Positions 7,546 through 16,724 are shown, counted from the first letter of the stretch. The stretch: DNA of 30,605 nt from an uncultured Lachnospiraceae bacterium (GCA_910586005.1 CAJUHG010000034.1:1-30605), one strand, 5' to 3'. Translations and numbers: made by a program. The notes: generated by a model from the sequence alone, not told the origin.

Positions 7546-7608
7546 ACATAAAGGTTCTTTTGTTTTAATAAAACTTATTTTTAATCTTACAGGAGGTATA
7601 ACTATTAT

Positions 7609-9105
7609 ATGAAATTGCAAAAAAAATACAAATTTTGGTTTTGTACAGGTTCACAGGACTTATATGGAGAAGAATGCTTGAAAAATGTAGCAAACCATTC
7701 TAGAATTATTGTGGAACAATGGAATCAATCGGGTGTATTTCCATTTGAAATTGTGCTAAAACCTACTTTAATTACCAATGAAGTAATTCGGAAAACTTTG
7801 AATGAAGCAAATATGGATGAAACATGTGCTGGTGTTATTGTGTGGTGTCATACTTTTTCTCCAGCAAAATCTTGGATATTGGGATTACAGGAGTACCGTA
7901 AGCCTTTGCTTCACTTACATACACAGTTTAATGAAGAAATTCCCTATGATACGATTGATATGGATTTTATGAATGAGAACCAATCTGCACATGGAGACCG
8001 TGAATGGGGGCATATTGTTACACGTATGGGAATAGAGCGCAAAGTTGTCGTTGGATATTGGAGTAATCAAGTTGTGCAAAAGAAGATTGCAACTTGGATG
8101 CGCACTGCGATTGGCATTGTGGAAAGTAGTCATGTTCGTGTGATGCGTGTGGCAGATAATATGAGAAATGTGGCTGTTACAGAGGGAGATAAAGTAGAAG
8201 CACAGTTGAAATTTGGATGGGAAGTAGATGCTTATCCTGTCAATGAAATTGCAGAAGCTGTTGCAGCAGTTTCAGAATCTGATACAAATGTATTGGTAGA
8301 GGAATATTATGACAAATATGAAATTCTTCTAGAAGGCAGAGAAGAAAGTGAATTTAGAAAACATGTTGCTGTACAAGCTCAGATTGAACTGGGCTTTGAA
8401 CGGTTTTTAGAAGAAAAGAATTATCAAGCCATTGTGACTCACTTTGGAGATTTAGGTGCTTTAAAGCAACTTCCTGGATTGGCAATTCAACGTTTAATGG
8501 AAAAAGGATATGGTTTTGGTGCAGAAGGTGATTGGAAAGTTGCAGGAATGGTCCGCATTATGAAACTAATGTCTGCGGGAATGAAAGAGGCGAAAGGAAC
8601 TTCCATGTTAGAAGACTATACTTATAACTTAGTAGCAGGCAAAGAAGGAATTTTACAGGCACATATGTTAGAAATTTGTCCCTCTATTGCAGATGGTCCT
8701 ATTAGTATTAAGTGTCAACCTCTTTCTATGGGCAATAGAGAAGATCCTGCACGTTTGGTATTTACCTCAAAGGAGGGAATGGGGATTGCCACCTCTCTCA
8801 TTGATTTAGGAAATCGTTTTCGTTTGTTAGTGAATACAGTGGAATGTAAGAAAGTGGAAAAACCTATGCCTAAGCTTCCAGTAGCAACCGCATTTTGGAC
8901 TCCACAGCCTGACTTTGCAACAGGTGCAGAGGCATGGATTTTGGCAGGTGGTGCTCATCACACAGCATTTTCTTATGATATTACCGCAGAACAGATGGGG
9001 GATTGGGCAGCAGCTATGGGAATTGAAGCTGTATTTATTGATAATAATACTAATATCCCCAATTTTAAGCAAGATTTGATGCTTGGAAATGTTGTATTTA
9101 AGTAA
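7609..9105 (+). CDS. araA: L-arabinose isomerase
   Basis: A 498-residue protein, the normal AraA length, that interconverts L-arabinose and L-ribulose in the cytoplasm with a Mn2+-type metal. The opening FWFCTGSQDLYG is the AraA signature. The metal and catalytic ligands are visible: Glu306 in GFGAEGDWK, Glu335 in MLEDYTYN, His352 in AHMLEICPS and a His at 450-451 in GGAHHT. Glu306 agrees exactly with the E. coli number and the others are within two. AGGAGG precedes the ATG by a longish 12 nt. It is the first gene of the pentose cluster (araA, transaldolase, transketolase N and C, araB, araD), with direct repeats and a hairpin upstream. Regulation by arabinose is expected, but no AraR or AraC gene and no sugar transporter lies in this window. 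Confidence 0.97.
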   Translation: MKLQKKYKFWFCTGSQDLYGEECLKNVANHSRIIVEQWNQSGVFPFEIVLKPTLITNEVIRKTLNEANMDETCAGVIVWCHTFSPAKSWILGLQEYRKPLLHLHTQFNEEIPYDTIDMDFMNENQSAHGDREWGHIVTRMGIERKVVVGYWSNQVVQKKIATWMRTAIGIVESSHVRVMRVADNMRNVAVTEGDKVEAQLKFGWEVDAYPVNEIAEAVAAVSESDTNVLVEEYYDKYEILLEGREESEFRKHVAVQAQIELGFERFLEEKNYQAIVTHFGDLGALKQLPGLAIQRLMEKGYGFGAEGDWKVAGMVRIMKLMSAGMKEAKGTSMLEDYTYNLVAGKEGILQAHMLEICPSIADGPISIKCQPLSMGNREDPARLVFTSKEGMGIATSLIDLGNRFRLLVNTVECKKVEKPMPKLPVATAFWTPQPDFATGAEAWILAGGAHHTAFSYDITAEQMGDWAAAMGIEAVFIDNNTNIPNFKQDLMLGNVVFK

Positions 9106-9252
9106 TTCAAGAAAAATTTCAACTTAAAAATGTTGTATTTTAAGAAAGCTTTTGCTATTCTTGTAGCTGGGTGCGGGTTAGCTCTGCTGACATAAAATTT
9201 TTTTGTGCCCTTGTAATCATATAAAATGTTTTTCAATTAAGGAGGAAAAAAT

Positions 9253-9906
9253 ATGAAATTGTTTATTGACACAGCAAATGTAGAGGATATTCGAAAAGCA
9301 AATGATATGGGAGTAATTTGTGGAGTGACCACCAATCCATCTTTAATTGCAAAAGAAGGCAGAGATTTCAAAGAAGTAATTAAGGAAATTACAAGTATTG
9401 TAGATGGACCAATTAGTGGGGAAGTAAAAGCTACCACAATAGATGCAGCAGGAATGATAAAAGAAGGTCGTGAGATTGCTTCTATTCATCCAAATATGAT
9501 TGTTAAGATACCAATGACCATAGAGGGATTAAAAGCAGTAAAAGTGCTTGCAGCAGAAAATATTAAAACAAATGTAACGTTAGTATTTACAGCAAATCAA
9601 GCATTGCTTGCAGCAAGAGCAGGCGCTACTTATGTATCTCCATTTTTGGGACGTTTGGATGACATTAGTCAACCTGGGATAAATTTAATTGAGGATATTG
9701 TAACTATCTTTGGAAACTATGGAATAGAGACAGAAATTATTGCAGCAAGTATACGTAACCCAATTCATGTAACTGATTGTGCGCTTGCTGGCGCAGATAT
9801 TGCAACTGTACCATATAGTGTGATTGAGCAAATGACCAAACATCCTTTGACAGAACAAGGAATTGAAAAATTCCAGAAAGATTATCGAGCAGTTTTTGGT
9901 GAATAG
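9253..9906 (+). CDS. Transaldolase of the small TalC/FSA type
   Basis: A 217-residue protein, the short transaldolase class. MKLFIDTANVEDIRKA, GVTTNPSLIAKEG and the Schiff-base lysine in IVKIPMT (Lys85) are diagnostic, as are NVTLVFTANQA and YVSPFLGRLDD. It transfers a dihydroxyacetone unit between sedoheptulose-7-P and glyceraldehyde-3-P; some relatives act as fructose-6-P aldolases and the sequence alone does not separate them. Placed between araA and the transketolase genes, it probably serves non-oxidative conversion of arabinose-derived pentose phosphates. The ribosome site AAGGAGG lies 8 nt before the ATG. The 147-bp gap from araA has an AT-only stem (9123-9144), a TTCTTGTAG copy (9158-9166) and a short GC-richer patch of unknown role. 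Confidence 0.93.
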   Translation: MKLFIDTANVEDIRKANDMGVICGVTTNPSLIAKEGRDFKEVIKEITSIVDGPISGEVKATTIDAAGMIKEGREIASIHPNMIVKIPMTIEGLKAVKVLAAENIKTNVTLVFTANQALLAARAGATYVSPFLGRLDDISQPGINLIEDIVTIFGNYGIETEIIAASIRNPIHVTDCALAGADIATVPYSVIEQMTKHPLTEQGIEKFQKDYRAVFGE

Positions 9907-10036
9907 GTAGTTGACAATACCAGAGGCATAGTTGGAAATTGGATAGAGAAACATATATAAAAATCAAATTATATATAGAAGATATATAGGTAAAAAAATA
10001 TATATAAAGCAAATATATATAAAAGGAGATATTTAC

Positions 10037-10876
10037 ATGGAAAATTTAGAACTTCAGAAAATAGCCAATGAAGTCCGCAAGGGAATTATTACTTCTGTTC
10101 ATGCAGCAAAAGCAGGTCATCCAGGCGGTTCTTTGTCTGCAGCAGATGTGTTCACATATCTGTACTTTGAAGAAATGAATATAGATCCAAAAAACCCAAA
10201 AAAGGTAGATCGTGACCGTTTTGTTTTATCAAAAGGACATACTGCACCAGGCTTATATTCTGCATTAGCACATAGAGGATATTTTCCAGTGGAAGATTTG
10301 AAAACACTGCGTCACATTGGTTCTTATTTGCAGGGACATCCCTGTTTGCAATATACTCCTGGTGTTGATATGTCAAGCGGTTCTTTGGGGCAAGGAATTT
10401 CTGCAGCGGTAGGAATGGCAGTATCAGCAAAATTAAGTAAAAAGGATTATCGTGTATATACTCTTTTGGGAGATGGAGAAATTCAAGAAGGACAAGTTTG
10501 GGAAGCAGCTATGTTTGCAGGACATCGAAAGCTTGATAATCTGGTTGTAATCGTGGATAACAATGGATTACAGATTGATGGTAAAATAGAAACTATATGT
10601 TCTCCTTATCCAATTGATGAAAAATTCAAAGCCTTTAATTTCCATGTAATCAATGTATCTGATGGAAATGATTTTGATGCATTGCGCGCAGCTTTTCAGG
10701 AAGCAAGAGAGATAAAAGGAATGCCTACTGCAATTGTATTGAAAACAGTAAAAGGAAAAGGAGTTTCTTTTATGGAACATCATCCAGGATGGCATGGAAA
10801 AGCACCAAATGATGAAGAATATTTGATTGCAATGGAAGATTTAAAGAAAGCAGGTGAAGCATTATGCCAGAAGTAA
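10037..10876 (+). CDS. Transketolase, N-terminal (TPP-binding) subunit
   Basis: A 279-residue protein matching the first half of transketolase. Visible features are AGHPGGSLSAAD (26-37), SKGHTAPGLYSAL (65-77), and the thiamine diphosphate/Mg motif from GDGE (145-148) to DNNG (174-177). Split transketolases are common in Clostridia and archaea; this subunit pairs with the C-terminal half encoded next, whose ATG lies 13 nt inside this gene, implying translational coupling and balanced subunit amounts. Together they transfer a two-carbon unit from xylulose-5-P to ribose-5-P or erythrose-4-P. AAAAGGAGA precedes the ATG. The upstream 130 bp contains five ATATATA-type blocks (9952-10022), probably promoter-related. 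The strand and cluster position tie the gene to arabinose use. Confidence 0.95.
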   Translation: MENLELQKIANEVRKGIITSVHAAKAGHPGGSLSAADVFTYLYFEEMNIDPKNPKKVDRDRFVLSKGHTAPGLYSALAHRGYFPVEDLKTLRHIGSYLQGHPCLQYTPGVDMSSGSLGQGISAAVGMAVSAKLSKKDYRVYTLLGDGEIQEGQVWEAAMFAGHRKLDNLVVIVDNNGLQIDGKIETICSPYPIDEKFKAFNFHVINVSDGNDFDALRAAFQEAREIKGMPTAIVLKTVKGKGVSFMEHHPGWHGKAPNDEEYLIAMEDLKKAGEALCQK

Positions 10877-11811
10877 AGAAAATAGCAACCAGAGAAAGTT
10901 ATGGAAAAACCTTGGTGGAGTTAGGAAGAGAACATGAAAATCTGGTGGTATTAGATGCAGATCTTGCTGCAGCCACCAAAACAGAATTGTTTCAAAAGGA
11001 ATTTCCAGATAGACATATTGATTGTGGAATTGCAGAGGCTAATATGGCAGGAATTGCAGCAGGAATGGCTACTACAGGAAAAGTTCCATTTATAAGTTCT
11101 TTTGCAATGTTTGCAGCGGGAAGAGCTTATGAACAAGTGAGAAATTCTATAGGATATCCTCACTTAAATGTAAAAATTGGAGCTTCTCATGCAGGAATTT
11201 CTGTAGGAGAAGATGGAGCAAGTCATCAGTGTAATGAAGATATTGCATTGATGAGAACTATTCCAGGAATGACAATTATTAACCCCTCTGATGATATAGA
11301 AGCAAAAGCCGCAGTGAGAGCGGCCTATGAGATAGATGGTCCAGTTTATCTGCGTTTTGGGAGACTTGCAGTTCCAGTTATCAATGATAGAGAAGACTAT
11401 AAATTTGAGCTTGGAAAAGGTGTATTATTAAAAGAAGGAACAGATGTTACAATTATAGCAACAGGTTTATGTGTAGCACCATCTTTAGAAGCAGCAGAAA
11501 AGCTAGAAGCAGAAGGTATTCATGCAGAGGTGATTAATATTCATACCATTAAACCTCTCGATGAAGAGATTGTTGTTAATTCTGCTAGAAAAACAGGTAA
11601 AGTAGTCACAGTAGAAGAACATTCTGTGATTGGTGGTCTTGGAAGTGCAGTATGTGACTGTTTATGTGACAAGGCACCTACTCTTGTATGCAAAATTGGA
11701 ATCAAGGATGTGTTTGGTGAATCTGGTCCAGCACTGCAATTATTAGAAAAGTATGGGTTTGATGGAAAAGGAATCTATAAGAGTGTAAAAGAATTTTTAA
11801 ATGGAAGATAA
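10864..11811 (+). CDS. Transketolase, C-terminal (pyrimidine-binding) subunit
   Basis: A 315-residue protein matching the Pyr and C-terminal domains of transketolase. Features include TRESYGKTLVELG, VVLDADLAAATKT, the IDCGIAEANMAGIAAGMA segment with the conserved Glu that activates thiamine diphosphate, GASHAGISVGEDGASHQ and the C-domain VTVEEHSVIGGLGSAV. It overlaps the N-terminal subunit gene by 13 nt, so the two are translated together and form one enzyme. It feeds the same non-oxidative pentose phosphate route as the neighbouring transaldolase. A 218-bp gap separates it from araB. That gap holds a perfect 12-bp palindrome TTTCCTAGGAAA (11826-11837) and two stem-forming repeats, so transcription may be modulated there. 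Confidence 0.95.
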   Translation: MPEVKKIATRESYGKTLVELGREHENLVVLDADLAAATKTELFQKEFPDRHIDCGIAEANMAGIAAGMATTGKVPFISSFAMFAAGRAYEQVRNSIGYPHLNVKIGASHAGISVGEDGASHQCNEDIALMRTIPGMTIINPSDDIEAKAAVRAAYEIDGPVYLRFGRLAVPVINDREDYKFELGKGVLLKEGTDVTIIATGLCVAPSLEAAEKLEAEGIHAEVINIHTIKPLDEEIVVNSARKTGKVVTVEEHSVIGGLGSAVCDCLCDKAPTLVCKIGIKDVFGESGPALQLLEKYGFDGKGIYKSVKEFLNGR

Positions 11812-11825
11812 CAGATAAATATAAC

Positions 11826-11912
11826 TTTCCTAGGAAATTTTTCTATTTACTTCGTTAGGCACTATCACCTAAGAAGGCCAATTGCTCCGTGTTATGCTTT
11901 TTTGCAATTGCT
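11826..11912. promoter_or_regulatory. Structured intergenic region between transketolase and araB
   Basis: Contains the palindrome TTTCCTAGGAAA (11826-11837), a hairpin TTAGG-N8-CCTAA with a possible outer CTT/AAG extension around 11850-11876, and inverted CAATTGC...GCAATTG arms (about 11880-11911). No clear T-tail follows, so these are more likely leader structure or regulator sites than a terminator. Function unknown. Confidence 0.35.
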
Positions 11913-12029
11913 GTGTCAATGTAAGTAGTAATCGTTTTTCTATTATCTATTATCAAAGCAGCTATATATTATATAAGAAAACTATTGTTGTATATAGTTT
12001 TTATAAGTTTTTAGTAAGGGAATTGTTGT

Positions 12030-13649
12030 ATGAAAAAAGAGTATAATTTAGAAAAGAAATGTGTGATAGAAGATATTCAAAATGGAAAAACTGCACTTGG
12101 AATAGAATTTGGTTCTACTAGAATAAAAGCCATATTGGTGGGAAGTGATTATACTCCTATTGCATCTGGTGCTTATGATTGGGAAAATCAATTTGTGAAT
12201 CAAATTTGGACCTATCCTTTAGAAGCGGTTTGGAGTGGACTTCAAGACTGTTATCAAACAATGGCTGAAAATGTAAAAAATCAGTATGGAATTACTTTGA
12301 ATACCATTGGAAGCATTGGATTTAGTGGTATGATGCATGGATATATGGCATTTGACAAGAAGGGAGAATTGTTGGTGCCTTTCCGTACTTGGAGAAATAC
12401 AATTACAGAGGAGGCTTCCCAAAAACTGACAGAAATCTTTCAATATCATATACCACAAAGATGGAGTATTGCTCATCTTTACCAAGCAATTTTAAATAAA
12501 GAGGAACATGTAGGTTTTGTGGATTATTTTACTACACTTGCAGGTTATGTTCATTGGAAATTAACAGGGCAGCGGGTACTTGGGATAGGAGAAGCATCTG
12601 GTATGTTTCCTATTGATGTTGAAATTGGGGATTTTGATAAAAGAATGATAGAGCAGTTTAATGATTTAATTGCTTTGGAAAATTATCCTTGGAAATTAGA
12701 AGATATTATGCCAAAGGTGTTGAAGGCTGGAGAACTTGCAGGCACTTTAACAAAAGAAGGAGCGGCACTTTTAGACATCACGGGTAATTTGCAATCTGAT
12801 ATTTTGGTATGTCCACCAGAAGGTGATGCAGGGACAGGAATGACAGCAACAAAGAGTGTTGCAAAACGTACTGGAAATGTCTCAGCAGGAACATCTGTAT
12901 TTGCAATGGCTGTTTTGGAAAAAAATTTAACAAATGTGCATCCTGAGATAGATATGGTGACTACACCAGATGGAAGTTTAGTAGCAATGGTTCATTGTAA
13001 TAATTGTACCTCTGATTTAAATGCATGGATTACTATTTTTCAAGAGTTTACAGAGAGTTTTGGTATAGAAATAGATAAGACAAAATTATTTTCTATATTA
13101 TACCATAAAGCCTTAGAGGGAGATTCTGATTGTGGTGGACTTTTGGCATATAATTATTTTTCAGGAGAACATATTACTGGATTTGAAGAAGGGCGGCCAT
13201 TATTTGTGCGTACTCCAAATAGTAAATTTAATCTTGCTAATTTTATGCGGGTGCATTTATTTACTGCTCTTGGTGCCTTAAAAATGGGACTTGATATTTT
13301 GTTGAAGGAAGAACATGTAACATTAGAGGAATTAATGGGACATGGTGGGCTGTTCAAGACGAAGGATGTAGGGCAAAAAGTTATGGCGGCAGCAGTGAAT
13401 TGTCCTGTTTCTATTATGGAGACAGCAGGTGAAGGTGGTGCGTGGGGAATGGCACTGTTAGCTTCTTATATGATAAATAAGGAAGAAAAAGAAAGCTTAT
13501 CTCATTTTTTAGAGGAAAAAGTATTTAAAGGACAGAAGTGTATCACAATACAGCCAGATATAAAAGATGTAGAGGGGTTTGACATATTTATGAAGCGTTA
13601 TACAGAGGGATTACTTGTTGAGCGAGCAGCAGTAGATGTGTACCACTGA
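12030..13649 (+). CDS. araB: FGGY-family sugar kinase, probable L-ribulokinase
   Basis: A 539-residue FGGY carbohydrate kinase. The phosphate-binding motif LGIEFGSTRIKAILV occurs near residues 23-37. FSGMMHGYMAFD matches the FGGY N-domain signature, and the C-domain shows EGDAGTGMTATKSV, NVSAGTSVFAM and AGEGGAWGMALLASY. FGGY kinases include ribulo-, xylulo- and fuculokinases. Its position between araA/transketolase and araD makes L-ribulokinase (L-ribulose to L-ribulose-5-P) by far the likeliest role, although the sequence is shorter than the 560-residue classical AraB. The start follows AAGGGAATTGTTGT, a modest ribosome site. A 133-bp gap separates it from araD. Confidence 0.88.
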   Translation: MKKEYNLEKKCVIEDIQNGKTALGIEFGSTRIKAILVGSDYTPIASGAYDWENQFVNQIWTYPLEAVWSGLQDCYQTMAENVKNQYGITLNTIGSIGFSGMMHGYMAFDKKGELLVPFRTWRNTITEEASQKLTEIFQYHIPQRWSIAHLYQAILNKEEHVGFVDYFTTLAGYVHWKLTGQRVLGIGEASGMFPIDVEIGDFDKRMIEQFNDLIALENYPWKLEDIMPKVLKAGELAGTLTKEGAALLDITGNLQSDILVCPPEGDAGTGMTATKSVAKRTGNVSAGTSVFAMAVLEKNLTNVHPEIDMVTTPDGSLVAMVHCNNCTSDLNAWITIFQEFTESFGIEIDKTKLFSILYHKALEGDSDCGGLLAYNYFSGEHITGFEEGRPLFVRTPNSKFNLANFMRVHLFTALGALKMGLDILLKEEHVTLEELMGHGGLFKTKDVGQKVMAAAVNCPVSIMETAGEGGAWGMALLASYMINKEEKESLSHFLEEKVFKGQKCITIQPDIKDVEGFDIFMKRYTEGLLVERAAVDVYH

Positions 13650-13782
13650 TATTTAGAATCGTTGCTTGTGTGAATGGATGAAAGTCTTAAAAATGGATGC
13701 TTTTGAATTTGAAAGAAATTTCAATAAATCTAGTGGCTTCACAATGATTTAGGTAATTAAAAAAAGAAAGGGAATGAGAAGG

Positions 13783-14514
13783 ATGCTAGAAGAGCTGAAA
13801 AAAGAAGTGTATCAGGCAAATATGGATCTGCCGCATTATGGATTGGTTACTTTTACTTGGGGAAATGTCAGTGGAATTGACAGAGAAAAAGGATTGTTTG
13901 TAATTAAACCAAGTGGCATAGACTATGAAAATTTATCACCAGAGGATATGGTAGTAATGGACTTAGAAGGAAATAAGATAGAAGGAAATTACCAGCCTTC
14001 TTCTGATACAGCAACTCATGTAGAATTATACAAAGCATTTTCAGAAATTGGAGGAATTGTACATACTCATTCTTCTTATGCAACAAGTTGGGCACAAGCA
14101 GGAAGAAGTATCCCTTGTTATGGAACTACCCATGCAGATTATATCTATGGAGAAGTTCCTTGTGTACGTTGTTTGACAAAAGAAGAAATTGATTGTGGAT
14201 ATGAAGAAAATACAGGACATTTGATTGTAGATTTTTTTCAGGAAATGGAAAAAGATGTGATGGCAGTGCCTGCAGTTCTGTGTAAAAATCATGGACCTTT
14301 TACTTGGGGAAAAGATTCAAAGGAAGCGGTACATCATGCAGTTGTATTAGAAGAAGTGGCAAAGATGGCATATCGTGCAGAAAGTCTTAATCCTCACATT
14401 CAGCCTGCACCTGAAGAATTGCAACAGAAACATTATTACCGCAAGCATGGTACTAAGGCTTATTATGGGCAAAAAGAAATAGGAAGCGTAAATCTTTTAG
14501 TTGAAAAGTTATAG
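13783..14514 (+). CDS. araD: L-ribulose-5-phosphate 4-epimerase
   Basis: About 243 residues of the class II aldolase/AraD family. It converts L-ribulose-5-P to D-xylulose-5-P, the last step of the arabinose route. Signature segments are FTWGNVSGIDR, IKPSGIDYENL, the zinc ligands in IVHTHSSYATSWAQ (His94, His96) and CKNHGPFTWG (His170), and the phosphate-site SSDTATHVELY. I take the ATG at 13783 because AAAGGG lies about 9 nt before it; the ATG at 13774 sits 1 nt after that ribosome site. The gene is followed after only 18 bp by the Ter-type phosphoribosyltransferase gene, with no terminator between them, so the arabinose operon seems to run into the Ter biosynthetic module. Confidence 0.96.
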   Translation: MLEELKKEVYQANMDLPHYGLVTFTWGNVSGIDREKGLFVIKPSGIDYENLSPEDMVVMDLEGNKIEGNYQPSSDTATHVELYKAFSEIGGIVHTHSSYATSWAQAGRSIPCYGTTHADYIYGEVPCVRCLTKEEIDCGYEENTGHLIVDFFQEMEKDVMAVPAVLCKNHGPFTWGKDSKEAVHHAVVLEEVAKMAYRAESLNPHIQPAPEELQQKHYYRKHGTKAYYGQKEIGSVNLLVEKL

Positions 14515-14532
14515 ATAGATATAGAGGACATT

Positions 14533-15633
14533 ATGTATAAAGATAATCTAGTTTGCATAGCAAAAAGAGAGAATAATACTAAAAGAAATTATTTGGTGAT
14601 AAATAGATATCAGGGAAAGCATATTCCTGTGGAGCCACAGAATGCTTTTTCTATGTTTGCAGACTTGGCAAAATTATTAAAAGAACAATATCAAAAAGAA
14701 AGACTGTTGTTTATTGGTTTTGCAGAAACTGCAACAGCAATTGGAGAGTCTTTGGCTGCAACACTAAATGTAAGTTATATGCAGACTACTAGGGAGCATA
14801 TTCCAAAGGTTGATTACCTGTATTTTTTGGAATCTCATAGCCATGCAACAGAACAGAGACTTGTTAAAAATGATTTAGATTGTATTATTGACAAGATAGA
14901 GCGAATTGTATTTATAGAAGATGAGGTAACAACTGGAAATACTATTTTAAATATTATTAGATTGATACAAGATACCTATAAGAATAAAGTAAAGTTTGCT
15001 GTAGCTTCTCTGTTAAATGGAATGAATATAGAAGCGCAGCAATTATATCATAAGAAAAATATTGATATCTTGTATTTAGTAAAAACAAATCATAATTCTT
15101 ATACAGAGATTGCACAGAATTTTTTAGGAGATGGAATCTATCACCGAAAAAAGATAGAACCTATAGAAGCTGAAATAGAGGAAATACAAGTTTTTGCTGG
15201 AATAAATGCAAGAAGACTGCATCAAGGTTCTGCCTATCAGGCAGCCTGTGAAAAAGTATGGAAAGAATTGAATCAAAAGATTTCTATTGAAAAAAGTCAA
15301 AAGATTTTAGTTCTTGGTACAGAGGAATTTATGTATCCTGCTTTGTATATAGCATATAAAATGCAAGAAATGGGTAAAGATGTGAAATGTCATTCCACAA
15401 CCCGAAGTCCTATTGTTGTGAGTAAGGAAGACTCATATCCATTGCAGGAAAGATATGAGTTAATAAGTCTTTATGAAAAGGACCGTACTACATATATTTA
15501 TAATTTATCTGTTTATGATAGTGTTTTTATTATTACAGATGCAGATTGTAAAGAAAAAGAGGGATTATATTCTTTGTATTATGCAATAAGCTCTTGTGGT
15601 AATAAAAATATTAATCTGATAAGGTGGTGCTGA
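14533..15633 (+). CDS. Ter-module phosphoribosyltransferase with TRSP domain
   Basis: A 366-residue two-domain protein. The N-terminal half is a phosphoribosyltransferase of the kind linked to Ter operons (PRTase_2): IGFAETATAIGESLA (61-75) and the PRPP-binding loop IVFIEDEVTTGNTIL (125-139), a classical acidic-pair-TGxT motif. The C-terminal half has the eponymous TTRSPI motif (289-294) of the TRSP domain, plus VFIITDADC near the end. Members are predicted, not proven, to transfer a ribosyl phosphate in synthesis of a nucleotide-like metabolite during stress. It starts 18 bp after araD and ends 1 bp before the next PRTase gene. The ribosome site is AGAGGACATT. PRPP derives from ribose-5-P made by the upstream pentose enzymes, a suggestive but unproven link. 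Confidence 0.87.
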   Translation: MYKDNLVCIAKRENNTKRNYLVINRYQGKHIPVEPQNAFSMFADLAKLLKEQYQKERLLFIGFAETATAIGESLAATLNVSYMQTTREHIPKVDYLYFLESHSHATEQRLVKNDLDCIIDKIERIVFIEDEVTTGNTILNIIRLIQDTYKNKVKFAVASLLNGMNIEAQQLYHKKNIDILYLVKTNHNSYTEIAQNFLGDGIYHRKKIEPIEAEIEEIQVFAGINARRLHQGSAYQAACEKVWKELNQKISIEKSQKILVLGTEEFMYPALYIAYKMQEMGKDVKCHSTTRSPIVVSKEDSYPLQERYELISLYEKDRTTYIYNLSVYDSVFIITDADCKEKEGLYSLYYAISSCGNKNINLIRWC

Positions 15634-15634
15634 T

Positions 15635-16723
15635 ATGAGAAGTTCTTATAAGGAAAAGGATGTTATTTTTCTATTGAAGGATATTACAGGAGAAGTGGAA
15701 CCACAAAGTACAGAAGAAAGAGAACAGCAGATACAGGCGGGAAGACATTATTGTGAAATGTTGCCTATAGAATATGTACCAAGCCAGAAATATATGGAGG
15801 TCTATCAGGAAGCCTTAAAAATTTATGCAAAGCCAACTGCCTTAGCAGTTGGAATTTTGGCAGATAAAATTATTAGAAAAAAAGGAGAGCAGGTAGTTCT
15901 CGTTTCTCTAGCAAGAGCAGGTACTCCCATTGGGATTTTATTAAAGCGGTATATTTATAAAAAATATAATATAGATGTCCCTCATTATTCTATATCCATT
16001 ATAAGAGGAAGAGGGATTGATCACAATGCCATGAAATTTTTGTTGGAGAAATATCATGCAAAAAATCTGTTGTTTGTAGATGGATGGATTGGAAAAGGTG
16101 CCATACTAGGGGAATTGAAGAAGGAAGTTGCAAAGTATCAAGGAGTTTCTGCAGATATTGCTGTTCTTGCAGATCCAGCAAAAGTAACAAATTTATGTGG
16201 AACACATGAAGATATTTTAATTCCCAGTTCTTGTTTAAATTGTACAGTTTCAGGTTTAGTAAGTAGGACTTTTTTAAGAAAAGATATAATTGGAGCAGAG
16301 GATTTTCATGGTGCAGTATATTATGGAGAATTGAAAGATTCTGATTTATCTTATCATTTTATTGAGACTATTGAAAGAGAATTTAAAGAGAAGATAGAGT
16401 TTGGGCAAAGTAATTCGAATAGATGCAATTCTGAACTGTGTAATTCTAATTTATATCAAGGGAGTGGTATAGAGGAAGTAAAAAAAATAGCACAGGATTT
16501 TAACGTTTTAGATTTAAATTTGATAAAACCAGGAATTGGAGAAACAACAAGGGTATTGCTGCGGCGAGTTCCTTGGAAAGTACTGATATCTTATAACTGT
16601 AAAAATGATAAGGCTTTAACACATATTCTAAGACTTGCAGAAGAAAAGGCTGTGCCAATAGAATATTATTCATTAAAACATTATAAAACTTGTGGAATTA
16701 TAAAAAAATTGGCAGATGCATAA
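15635..16723 (+). CDS. Ter-module phosphoribosyltransferase (PRTase_1/StiP type) fused to a PELOTA-like RNA-binding domain
   Basis: A 362-residue fusion. Residues 1-250 match the PRTase_1 (formerly 'cysteine protease StiP') family: VSLARAGTPIG (90-100), HYSISIIRGRGID (117-129), LLFVDGWIGKGAI (145-157) and AVLADPA (176-182). An Asn/Ser-rich linker with repeated NSN and CNS elements follows (about 258-273). A PELOTA_1-type domain then appears: LIKPGIGETTRVLLRRVPWK (296-315) and VPIEYYSLKHYKTCGIIKKL near the end. PELOTA/L7Ae-like folds usually bind RNA, so the enzyme may act on or be controlled by RNA; this is inference. It begins 1 bp after the TRSP gene. Its stop codon is separated by one base from the stop of the convergent lyase gene. 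Confidence 0.88.
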   Translation: MRSSYKEKDVIFLLKDITGEVEPQSTEEREQQIQAGRHYCEMLPIEYVPSQKYMEVYQEALKIYAKPTALAVGILADKIIRKKGEQVVLVSLARAGTPIGILLKRYIYKKYNIDVPHYSISIIRGRGIDHNAMKFLLEKYHAKNLLFVDGWIGKGAILGELKKEVAKYQGVSADIAVLADPAKVTNLCGTHEDILIPSSCLNCTVSGLVSRTFLRKDIIGAEDFHGAVYYGELKDSDLSYHFIETIEREFKEKIEFGQSNSNRCNSELCNSNLYQGSGIEEVKKIAQDFNVLDLNLIKPGIGETTRVLLRRVPWKVLISYNCKNDKALTHILRLAEEKAVPIEYYSLKHYKTCGIIKKLADA

Positions 16724-16724
16724 C

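Larger units (their letters stand above)
7244..7608. other. 365-bp gap: araA promoter and leader region
   Basis: No gene is seen. The gap holds a weak AT stem just after the hydrogenase gene (CTAAT/ATTAG near 7245-7261), a pair of direct repeats at 7414-7443, a plausible promoter (TTGTAG 7438-7443, 17 nt, TTTAAT 7461-7466), a terminator-like hairpin at 7493-7545 and the araA ribosome site AGGAGG near 7591. The stretch 7300-7345 is less AT-rich, and I see no function in it. Confidence 0.6.

Noticed and set aside
9911..9940. TTGACA at 9911 as a promoter for the transketolase genes
   Set aside because: No -10-like element at 16-18 nt. The gap is more likely read through from the upstream transaldolase gene or served by the AT-rich blocks nearer the start.
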